A stretch of 64,000 bases of DNA from Elizabethkingia bruuniana (lineage in GTDB: Bacteria; Bacteroidota; Bacteroidia; Flavobacteriales; Weeksellaceae), in contig NZ_CP014337.1 in assembly GCF_002024805.1 (NCBI RefSeq), positions 3,348,001-3,412,000 on the forward strand, read 5' to 3'. Each line of letters starts with the position of its first letter. Positions within the stretch are counted from its first letter, which is position 1. This document shows, piece by piece, positions 28,467 to 35,424 of this stretch. The position numbers and the translations under genes were made by a program. Below the pieces are notes generated by a model that was given only the letters and a program-made list of their open reading frames with translations, made no database searches and was not told where the DNA came from.

Positions 28467-28504
28467 GTTTTGGTTTTGTGTGTGCAAAGATACACTATTA
28501 TTCG

Positions 28505-29233
28505 TTACTGGCAAATAATTCCGTCAAAATTTTTCAATGCAATTAATTTTGCTGTGTTAAAACCTTCTGCAAACTCTACACCGCTCTGTCTACCCAGATT
28601 TTGAGCTCTATATGTAATACTCTCATAAAAATCCTTTGTAGCGATAGGTGTAACTGGTTCTTTAGAGTTTGGATCATAAAATTGCGATGAATACGCTGCA
28701 CAACACTCTATTTTCTTGTCTATAAATCCTGTAATATCTACAACAAAGTCCGGCTGAAGATCTTTCCATTGAATATAATGGAATACATGTTTGGGTCTCC
28801 ATGCTTCCTGCTCTTGTCCTTCTATAGATGTTTCAATTCTCCTTAATCCGGATAGGAAACATGCATCTGATACTAGTTTGGCTCCTTTTGCATGATCTGG
28901 ATGTCGATCGTCCAGTGCATTACAAAGCACTATTTCCGGTTGATATTTACGAATAGCTTCCACAATGCGGAGTTGATACTCTTCTGAGTTCACCAAAAAG
29001 CCATCTTTCAGTTTCAGATTATCGCGGTATTCAACACCTAAGATTCTTGCAGCTTCTGTCGCTTCCTGATGTCTGATTTCCGGAGTTCCTCTTGTTCCAA
29101 GCTCTCCCTGTGTCAGATCTACAATCGCTACTCTTTTACCTTCAGAAATAAGTTTGGCCAAAGTTCCGCCACAGCTTAGTTCTATATCATCGGGATGAGC
29201 TCCTATAGCTAATATATCTACTTTCTTTACCAT
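28505..29233 (-). CDS. bshB1: Bacillithiol biosynthesis deacetylase BshB1
   Basis: A 242-aa zinc deacetylase of the PIG-L/LmbE family, removing the acetyl group from N-acetylglucosaminyl-malate in bacillithiol synthesis. The zinc and catalytic motif GAHPDDIELSCGGTL gives His13, Asp15 and Asp16, and the second metal motif DRHPDH is at about 108-113. LTQGELGTRGT and the C-terminal QSGVEFAEGF are specific to BshB1 rather than generic LmbE. A Flavobacteriia cell would use bacillithiol as its low-molecular-weight thiol. Confidence 0.9.
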   Translation of the reverse strand: MVKKVDILAIGAHPDDIELSCGGTLAKLISEGKRVAIVDLTQGELGTRGTPEIRHQEATEAARILGVEYRDNLKLKDGFLVNSEEYQLRIVEAIRKYQPEIVLCNALDDRHPDHAKGAKLVSDACFLSGLRRIETSIEGQEQEAWRPKHVFHYIQWKDLQPDFVVDITGFIDKKIECCAAYSSQFYDPNSKEPVTPIATKDFYESITYRAQNLGRQSGVEFAEGFNTAKLIALKNFDGIICQ

Positions 29234-29246
29234 GGGCTAAAATTAA

Positions 29247-29280
29247 AAAAAACTTCTGATCCATAGGACCAGAAGTTTTT
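29247..29280 (-). terminator. Terminator after the TPR protein gene
   Basis: AAAACTTCTG-a-TCC pairs with GGA-c-CAGAAGTTTT over a 3-nt loop, with six or more Ts following on the minus strand. It separates the TPR gene from bshB1. Confidence 0.82.
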
Positions 29281-29306
29281 GATATTTTCATTTCTTTTAA
29301 TAGAAA

Positions 29307-30956
29307 TTATTTGCTCAACTTTTCTTTTAGTTTTGCTGCATCAGCATCAGCTGGATTAGCTTCAAGAGCTTTAGTTACATACTCTAATGCTTTTGCTTTG
29401 TCAGCATTTGCTGTTAAGCTTGCCATATTGTAGTATGAGTTAGCTAATAATTCTTTTCCTTTAGCCTGATCTGCTGCTGGTTTAGCTGCTAACACATCAA
29501 TATATTTCTGGTATGCAGCAATTGCTCCGTTTGCATCACCACTTTTCTGTAATGCGTAACCTAAACTGTAATAAGCAGGCTCCCAAGTTTGCAATACGTT
29601 TGCCATCTGAGACCATGCAGAAGCTGCTCCACCCCAGTTTTGAGCTCCCTGATATTCGTTAGCTAATTTATAAAGTAGATCCGTGTTTTTAGGATCAGCT
29701 GCTACTTGCTTTTTCAATGCATCAATTGCAGCATTTGTAGGACCACCTTCACCAGAAGCTACTTTTGGTGCTGTACCACTAGCAGAAGCTAGTTCAGCAT
29801 CCCAGTCGAAAGTTTCGTCTTTTGCAGCTTTAGCAACAGCAACTTTTTGTTGTGCTTGTTGTAGCATTGCTGCATCTTTCTTCTCTTTACCGATAGCCGC
29901 TAAGATTAAACCTTCTAAACCTGAATCACTTGGAAGGATTCTGGATTTTTCAGCTTTGCTTAGGAAAGTCTCTAAACTTGTTTTTGCTCCTGCGTAATCT
30001 TTCGCCTGATATTGTAAGTAAGCCTTAATTCTGTATTTAATAGGATCATTGATTTTATCGAAAACAGAATCTAAAGCAGAACCTGCATTAGTGTAGTCTT
30101 TTGCAAGGAAAGCTAATTTAGCATAATCTAAGACTGTATTAGGATCTGAATCTGCAAGATCCAAATATTTCTTGTAATCTAATGCTGCCTGATCATACTT
30201 CTGGTATACGATGTTAAATCCTCCTCTCGCTTTATAAGCAGGTGCATAACTTGCGTCTGCCTGAATTGCTTTATCAATATTATCTTTTGCTCTTTCCCAC
30301 TGTTTAGCAGAGGTCCAGAGTGTACCAATTCTTGTATATACTGCAGCTTTATTTTTTGCTACTTCTAACGCTCTGTCATAAGCATTCATTGCTTCACCCC
30401 AGTTTTTGTTAAGACGGTTAGCGTCTCCCAGAGTGTAATAGTAATATTCAGGCACACCTTTCTTTTCAGCAAGGGTTGTTGCCTTATTCAAATAATCAAT
30501 TGATAATTTAGGGTCGTTTTGGTTAGGATAAAGCGCTAATGCCTCACCAATTCTGTATAATACTTCAGGATCTTTTTCTCTGGAATCTTTAGCAACCTGA
30601 TTAAGATCTGCTATTGCCCCAGTTTTATCTCCTTTTCCTAATTTAATTGAAGCCAATCCAATTCTGCTGAAATATGATTTCTTTGCATCTAAAGCAACTC
30701 CTTTGTTAAAGTATTCTGCTGCTTTTTCAAAATCTGGTTCAGACTGTACTAAATAAGCATTTCCTAAATAGAAATAGTTAGCGTCTGAAGGTTCTTTGTT
30801 TACTAGTGCTGTGTAGACTTCTTTAGCTTTACCAAATTTATAGCCGTCAATATCATTAATCCCTTCTGCAACCGTTTGTGCTCCTACCATATTCATGGCA
30901 AAAAAAGCAGCTGCACCTAACACTATTTTCTTTGATAATCCAAATCTCTCTTTCAT
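29307..30956 (-). CDS. Periplasmic tetratricopeptide-repeat protein
   Basis: A 549-aa protein starting at the ATG at 30956 (MKERFGLSKKIVLG), with a signal peptide cut at about residue 27 (MVGA|QT); the longer frame to 31001 would precede the signal with a basic stretch and is rejected. At least nine TPR-like repeats run through the protein (for example VYTRIGTLWTSAKQWERAKDNIDKAIQADASYAPAYKA is split over two repeats). There is a low-complexity Ala/Ser/Gly break near 405-415. It probably acts as a scaffold in the periplasm. It follows the PstS-like lipoprotein by 92 nt and belongs to a recurrent Ton-system neighbourhood of Bacteroidota. Confidence 0.88.
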   Translation of the reverse strand: MKERFGLSKKIVLGAAAFFAMNMVGAQTVAEGINDIDGYKFGKAKEVYTALVNKEPSDANYFYLGNAYLVQSEPDFEKAAEYFNKGVALDAKKSYFSRIGLASIKLGKGDKTGAIADLNQVAKDSREKDPEVLYRIGEALALYPNQNDPKLSIDYLNKATTLAEKKGVPEYYYYTLGDANRLNKNWGEAMNAYDRALEVAKNKAAVYTRIGTLWTSAKQWERAKDNIDKAIQADASYAPAYKARGGFNIVYQKYDQAALDYKKYLDLADSDPNTVLDYAKLAFLAKDYTNAGSALDSVFDKINDPIKYRIKAYLQYQAKDYAGAKTSLETFLSKAEKSRILPSDSGLEGLILAAIGKEKKDAAMLQQAQQKVAVAKAAKDETFDWDAELASASGTAPKVASGEGGPTNAAIDALKKQVAADPKNTDLLYKLANEYQGAQNWGGAASAWSQMANVLQTWEPAYYSLGYALQKSGDANGAIAAYQKYIDVLAAKPAADQAKGKELLANSYYNMASLTANADKAKALEYVTKALEANPADADAAKLKEKLSK

Positions 30957-31048
30957 AATTATTCTATTTTTATTAATTATTCTTCTTAAATATAAACACA
31001 ATTACTATTCCATATATTGCGGAACTAATGTTAAAAAAATACTAATAT

Positions 31049-31909
31049 TTACTTTATTTCTACCATTCTCTTGTACAGTAGATAGGGTTGCAATCCATTC
31101 TTGTCCACAATAAGCTGACCTACCTGACTGCAAGAGTATCTTATAAAGCCATTCCCAACTCCGAAGTTACCTTCGTTGGTAAGGAAATATAAAATACGTG
31201 TAAACGGATATTTCTGATATCTCAGATTCTCTCTGCTAGGAGCAAATTCTCCTTTTGCATCTGTAATATTAAGTATTTTAATTTTTGATCTTAATTCTTT
31301 AGCTTTCTCATCATAAGGTCTGCTAATTGTATTAAGACTAATTACCCCAATATGACCAGGGAATTTAGTCAGATTTTCAATGATTTCTTCATTGGACTTT
31401 AACGATGAATACTGCATTTTAGCAGGATCTATTTTTAGCTTTTCAGCAATATAATCTGTATTACTGGTATTTGCCCCGTCAAAGATTAAAGTTCTTTTTT
31501 CGTCAGTCAACATTTTCGCAACATCATCTACCGAAATTTTTTCTATTGAAGATTCCTTTGGAACAACAAAAACCAAAGCATCCGCAGCAAAATATGCCGG
31601 AACAGCTTTTAATTTGATATTGCTAAGAAAACTTTGCTTTTCTGTCTCCGTTAGTTCACGTGACATTACAATAGTAGAAACTTTATTATCAATTAAAGCT
31701 TTCAGAGCTTCCTTCTCTTTCATTTGTTTCAGTTCTATCTTTGCATCCGGATATACTTTCATATAACGGTAAGAAAGTGCATCGGTAACATTATAGAAAG
31801 AAGGGTCTGTCGCCATAATTACACTGCCAGTAGCATAATCATTTTTTTTATCATTATTACATGACCCTAATATGATTAATAATACTAATAAAAAAAGGCT
31901 ATTCTTCAT
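31049..31909 (-). CDS. PstS-like phosphate-binding lipoprotein
   Basis: A 286-aa lipoprotein (lipobox LGSCN, Cys17). The periplasmic binding-protein fold is indicated by TGSVIMATDPSF, IVMSRELTETE, FVVPKESS and NTSNTDYIAEKL, close to PstS. It lacks a neighbouring pstCAB permease and instead sits between the exb/tonB operon and a TPR protein. Its start overlaps the end of the small membrane protein gene by 11 nt. It could bind phosphate for signalling or Ton-linked uptake, or another anion. Only the fold is supported here. Confidence 0.8.
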   Translation of the reverse strand: MKNSLFLLVLLIILGSCNNDKKNDYATGSVIMATDPSFYNVTDALSYRYMKVYPDAKIELKQMKEKEALKALIDNKVSTIVMSRELTETEKQSFLSNIKLKAVPAYFAADALVFVVPKESSIEKISVDDVAKMLTDEKRTLIFDGANTSNTDYIAEKLKIDPAKMQYSSLKSNEEIIENLTKFPGHIGVISLNTISRPYDEKAKELRSKIKILNITDAKGEFAPSRENLRYQKYPFTRILYFLTNEGNFGVGNGFIRYSCSQVGQLIVDKNGLQPYLLYKRMVEIK

Positions 31910-32093
31910 TTCTCTTTCTGAATTTATTTACTACTCTTATCAGTCTGAAAACACCATATATGATAAGTAGCCCTCCCAGCGGATACGCAGCAGCTTCTCC
32001 TAATTCTACAATGAAAAATTTATACATAATCACAAAAATACCTAATGTGATATAACAAATTCCTGCAACAATTGATAACAAATTAAACGTCAT
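31899..32093 (-). CDS. Small two-helix membrane protein
   Basis: A 64-aa hydrophobic protein with two predicted helices (about 4-27 and 34-53) and a basic C-terminal tail (RVVNKFRKRNEE). It overlaps the PstS-like gene by 11 nt, which argues for translational coupling and for being a true gene. It lies between the tonB terminator and the PstS-like gene. No domain is recognised. Confidence 0.7.
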   Translation of the reverse strand: MTFNLLSIVAGICYITLGIFVIMYKFFIVELGEAAAYPLGGLLIIYGVFRLIRVVNKFRKRNEE

Positions 32094-32107
32094 GGAAACA
32101 AAAATAC

Positions 32108-32146
32108 AAAAAAAAGAGAAGCTGCAATAGCTTCTCTTTTTTTATT
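32108..32146 (-). terminator. Terminator of the exbB-exbD-exbD-tonB operon
   Basis: AAAAAAGAGAAGCT pairs with AGCTTCTCTTTTTT over a 5-nt loop, 11 nt past the tonB stop. A T-run is present on both strands. Confidence 0.87.
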
Positions 32147-32157
32147 TGGATATAAAC

Positions 32158-32994
32158 TTATTCGAAGTTCATTGTAACCGGGAATCTGAATCTGGATCTT
32201 ACCGGATCACCGTTAAGCTTACCAGGGCTCCATTTCCCTTTGATTGATCTAATTGTTCTTTCAGCCTCTCTGTTAAAGTCGGAATTAGGTCCTGAAGCTT
32301 TAACATCAGAAAGAGAACCATCTCTTTCTACAACGAAAGTAACTGTAGTTTTCAATGTACCTTCACCTTCTACAGAAGAATTGTCGAAATTACTTGTAAA
32401 TAAATTTCTAAATTTCTCAATACCTCCTGCAAATGCTGCTTCCTGGTCAACTCGGTCAACGATTTCGTTACCTACTGGCTTAGGAGCTTCAACATTCTTA
32501 CCTGCACCTGTATTAGCCGGTGGTGGTGGTGGAGTGTATTTAGCAATTTTTTCACCTTCCTGGTTCGTTGTACCAATTGTAGTTTCTTTTACCTCTTCAA
32601 TTTTCTTAGGTGGTTCTTCCACTTTAGGATTTGGTTTCGGCTCCGGAATCATATCCCTTACAATTTCTTGCTTAGGAGGCTCAACTGGTGGCGGTGGTGG
32701 CGGCGGTGGAAGTTCTTTTTCTTCTACCGGAGGTGGGATATCTTTAATATCTGTTAAGTCCACTGACACTTTAGTCTCTTCTTTTTGTTGCCCCTCTTTT
32801 ATCTTTAGATAAACTAAGGGTGCAAGTACAGCAAAAAGAAATAATGCTGAACCTACTAGTAAAGATCTTGTCAGTATAGGTCTGTAACTTTTTCTCAGAT
32901 CATACGCCCCGTACTCTTTATTTCTATGCTCAAATACGATTTCATCCAGCTCTGCTGGTTTACCGTAAGTTGCATTAATATTATCTACTGACAT
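32158..32994 (-). CDS. tonB: Energy transducer TonB
   Basis: A 278-aa protein with a cytoplasmic N-terminus, one membrane helix at about 45-66 and a periplasm-spanning proline-rich linker (about 85-165, with runs of Pro, Pro-Lys and Pro-Glu). A C-terminal TonB domain (about 195-278) contains VTFVVERDGSLSDVKASGPNSDFNREAERTIR and SRFRFPVTMNFE. It transmits proton-motive force from ExbBD to outer-membrane receptors such as the SusC and Oar-like proteins of this window. Last gene of the Ton operon, 29 nt after the second exbD. Confidence 0.92.
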   Translation of the reverse strand: MSVDNINATYGKPAELDEIVFEHRNKEYGAYDLRKSYRPILTRSLLVGSALFLFAVLAPLVYLKIKEGQQKEETKVSVDLTDIKDIPPPVEEKELPPPPPPPPVEPPKQEIVRDMIPEPKPNPKVEEPPKKIEEVKETTIGTTNQEGEKIAKYTPPPPPANTGAGKNVEAPKPVGNEIVDRVDQEAAFAGGIEKFRNLFTSNFDNSSVEGEGTLKTTVTFVVERDGSLSDVKASGPNSDFNREAERTIRSIKGKWSPGKLNGDPVRSRFRFPVTMNFE

Positions 32995-33023
32995 AATTAA
33001 ATTATTTTTGTTAAAAAAGGTAA

Positions 33024-33566
33024 TTACTTACCTATTTTCTGATCATAGATTTTTTGCTCCCAAGGCTTCACTTCACCAATACCGTATCTTTCACTTTTTG
33101 TAATTGCCATTTCATCTAACAAGTCTACAAAGTTCTTGTAGTTAGAGTCATCTGTTGGCTTAATAATTACAGTAAAGATATCTGGTTTACGAGCTCTTCT
33201 CTTAGCATCATCAATCACCTTTTCAATACCATTCTTATCGAATGTAGTTTCCTGAAGTTTACCTGGATCTGTTAAACCTGTTTGGTCTAACTGATGATAA
33301 TATACTTTATCATCTTTCCCTAATAAAAATGTGATTGAGTTTGTAAGGTCAATCTCAGGAATGTCTACCTTTTGTGTAGGATCAGGCTTCGCAGGCAACT
33401 TCATATCCATCGTGTTAGGCTTACTTAAAGTAGTTGCTAACATGAAGAATGTAATCAGAAGAAAACCTAAGTCTACCATCGGGGTCATGTCGACCCTTAC
33501 ATTTACTTTCTTGGAGCGGACTTTGCCGTCCTTGCCTCCTTTATCCTGTACTTGTACTTCTGCCAT
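33024..33566 (-). CDS. exbD: Biopolymer transport protein ExbD, copy 2
   Basis: A 180-aa protein with one helix at about 32-50 preceded by the conserved RVDMTPMVDLGFLLITFF, whose Asp in MVDLGF is the proton-carrying residue of ExbD/TolR. The periplasmic part is about 125 aa. It forms the motor with ExbB for TonB. It starts 12 nt after the first exbD and differs from it strongly in the periplasmic domain, so the two copies are old paralogues rather than a recent duplication. Confidence 0.9.
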   Translation of the reverse strand: MAEVQVQDKGGKDGKVRSKKVNVRVDMTPMVDLGFLLITFFMLATTLSKPNTMDMKLPAKPDPTQKVDIPEIDLTNSITFLLGKDDKVYYHQLDQTGLTDPGKLQETTFDKNGIEKVIDDAKRRARKPDIFTVIIKPTDDSNYKNFVDLLDEMAITKSERYGIGEVKPWEQKIYDQKIGK

Positions 33567-33578
33567 GTTGAATATTTT

Positions 33579-34175
33579 TTACTGATTTTCAGAAGAAGTA
33601 ATCAGAACGAATTTATAAAACTTAATATCTTTCAATCCTTCAAATAGAGCCTTGAATTTAGGGTACTGCGCTTTTGCATCACCTTTAATTGCAAGTCTGG
33701 CATCAGGATTTACTTCCAAACTATATTTTACCCAATCTACTAGTTCTTTATTCACACTATCCATTGGAATTGTAGCACCCTTTACATTCGCTCTCTGAGC
33801 ATCTGGCAAGTTAAGATAACTTTTCATCTGCGCCATAGAGGCTCCTACCATTGGCAACTTAAGAAATTCATTTTTCTCAGCAGCAGAGAATCCAACTCTG
33901 TACTGCCCTGCCATTTTATCTAATACCTGAGCTTTCTCAGAATTATTTTCAATAGGTGTAAAGAAATACCTTCCATCCGGAGTAATACTAATCGTCATTA
34001 AATTAGTATCGTCTAACGAAGTTGTAGAGATAGATGAAGGCGTTGTAATAGCCTCAGCATCTGGCTTCTTGAACTGCGCTGTCAGAATGAAGAACGTAAG
34101 AAGTAGGAAAGCAACATCCGTCATTGCCGTCATATCGGTAACTACACCATGTCGTTTTGGTTTAACTCTCGCCAT
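33579..34175 (-). CDS. exbD: Biopolymer transport protein ExbD, copy 1
   Basis: A 198-aa ExbD/TolR protein. The pore helix is at about 14-34 with VTDMTAMTDVAFLLLTFF, and the Asp in MTDVAF is the expected protonatable residue. The periplasmic domain of about 160 aa is longer than the E. coli form (141 aa total). It lies 56 nt after exbB and 12 nt before the second exbD. Two ExbD genes per operon are usual in Bacteroidota. Confidence 0.9.
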   Translation of the reverse strand: MARVKPKRHGVVTDMTAMTDVAFLLLTFFILTAQFKKPDAEAITTPSSISTTSLDDTNLMTISITPDGRYFFTPIENNSEKAQVLDKMAGQYRVGFSAAEKNEFLKLPMVGASMAQMKSYLNLPDAQRANVKGATIPMDSVNKELVDWVKYSLEVNPDARLAIKGDAKAQYPKFKALFEGLKDIKFYKFVLITSSENQ

Positions 34176-34231
34176 TTCTTAATTCTTTATAATTTATTTA
34201 TTGTTAAACAGAATATTATATTCTGCACTGA

Positions 34232-35104
34232 TTAGTTATGCTCAGCAAAAGATTGTTGGATGCTCATTCCGATTTCGTCAATCTTATAAGTTAATCCATC
34301 GATCTTAGAAGTAAAGAAATTATAAAGAATAATTGCAACAGCAGAAGTACCAATACCTAAAGCCGTGTTGATAAGTGCTTCAGAGATACCTACTGATAGT
34401 GCAGCAGAGTCAGGAGTACCACCACCAGAACCTAAAGCAGAGAACGCTTTAATCATCCCGATTACCGTACCTAAAAGTGCTACTAACGTTGCAACTGTAC
34501 CTAATGTAGAAAGAATCATCATGTTCTTTTCAAGCATTGGCATTTCAAGAGTTGTAGCTTCTTCTAGAGATTTCCCTAAAGCTACTAACTTTTGCTCTTT
34601 GTTCATTGTATTATCATGCTCAAGAGCTTTGTAAGTTGTAAGACCTTCTTTTACAACGTTACCTACAGAACCTTGTTGTCTGTCGCATTCTTCTAATGCA
34701 GCGTTGATTTCGTTTCTGTTAAGGTATCCTCTAACTGTGTTAACAAAGTTATCTAGGTTACCACTACCAGAAGCTTTCTTAAGAACGAAATATCTTTCGA
34801 AAGAGAAAACAACTACTGTAATCATAAACGTAAGAAGAATAGGTACAATTGGACCTCCCATATAAACGATACCCATTGGCTTTCCTTCAGCCGGGTGAAG
34901 TTCTGTGGACTTAATATCCGCAAGGGCTACAGATGCTACTCCATCTAAAGCAGGGTTTTTCTTAAAGTTACTCGGGTTACCGAATACGAATAAATAAATT
35001 GCAATACCAATTACAAATAAAATAGGGATTACAATTGCAGGATTTAAACCTCCCTTCTTTTTAGCAACAACTTCGTGTTCTGTGTTTGAAACATTCATTT
35101 CCAT
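34232..35104 (-). CDS. exbB: ExbB/TolQ-family proton channel protein
   Basis: A 290-aa inner-membrane channel subunit of the Ton motor. It has a helix at about 22-42, a second near 85-108, and the two pore helices at about 198-220 and 243-265 in the typical context LSTLGTVATLVALLGTVIGMIKAF and LINTALGIGTSAVAII. Two in-frame ATGs (35104 and 35098) are possible starts; the first gives MEMNVSNTEHE. First gene of the exbB-exbD-exbD-tonB operon. Confidence 0.92.
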   Translation of the reverse strand: MEMNVSNTEHEVVAKKKGGLNPAIVIPILFVIGIAIYLFVFGNPSNFKKNPALDGVASVALADIKSTELHPAEGKPMGIVYMGGPIVPILLTFMITVVVFSFERYFVLKKASGSGNLDNFVNTVRGYLNRNEINAALEECDRQQGSVGNVVKEGLTTYKALEHDNTMNKEQKLVALGKSLEEATTLEMPMLEKNMMILSTLGTVATLVALLGTVIGMIKAFSALGSGGGTPDSAALSVGISEALINTALGIGTSAVAIILYNFFTSKIDGLTYKIDEIGMSIQQSFAEHN

Positions 35105-35424
35105 ATTAATCTAAATTATTTATTGTTTATTTCTTCAAATTTTTGAGGTTGTAAATTAAAGTCATTTTATTGGAAAATGCAAGACGCAATTTCAATAATG
35201 ATGATTTTTGTCATTTTTTGAAAACTATTTTTGTTTTTCTCAGATAATCCATCGATCCAAAATCGGGACTAAATTTGTTAAATAACAAAGAATTGTTTAA
35301 AAATCAAAAATAAACCTCCTTATTTTTTGTCAATTAGCCAATGTTAATTTTTATTCACTTTTGTGTTATTTTTTATACAACATATTTTATCGTATAAATG
35401 ATAAATATACCAAAATTTAATGAA
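35105..35424. other. Non-coding gap between leuS and exbB
   Basis: A 320-nt AT-rich stretch. It must hold the 3' end of the leuS transcript and the promoter of the Ton operon (both minus). A weak TTTGTT/AACAAA hairpin at about 35277-35292 lacks a convincing T-run, and no complete TTG-TAnnTTTG pair was found on the minus strand. No ORF or RNA gene is visible. Confidence 0.5.

Noticed and set aside
31049-31909. Calling the PstS-like gene a true pstS of a phosphate ABC transporter
   Set aside because: There is no permease or ATPase nearby, and the context points to the Ton system, so only the fold was named.
32641-32720. Simple-sequence repeats of the GGT type that might mark phase variation
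   Set aside because: They encode the TonB polyproline linker in frame and are interrupted, so slippage switching is not indicated.
32240-32812. A 190-codon plus-strand frame with glycine- and serine-rich runs opposite tonB
   Set aside because: The repeats are the reverse complement of the TonB proline-rich linker.
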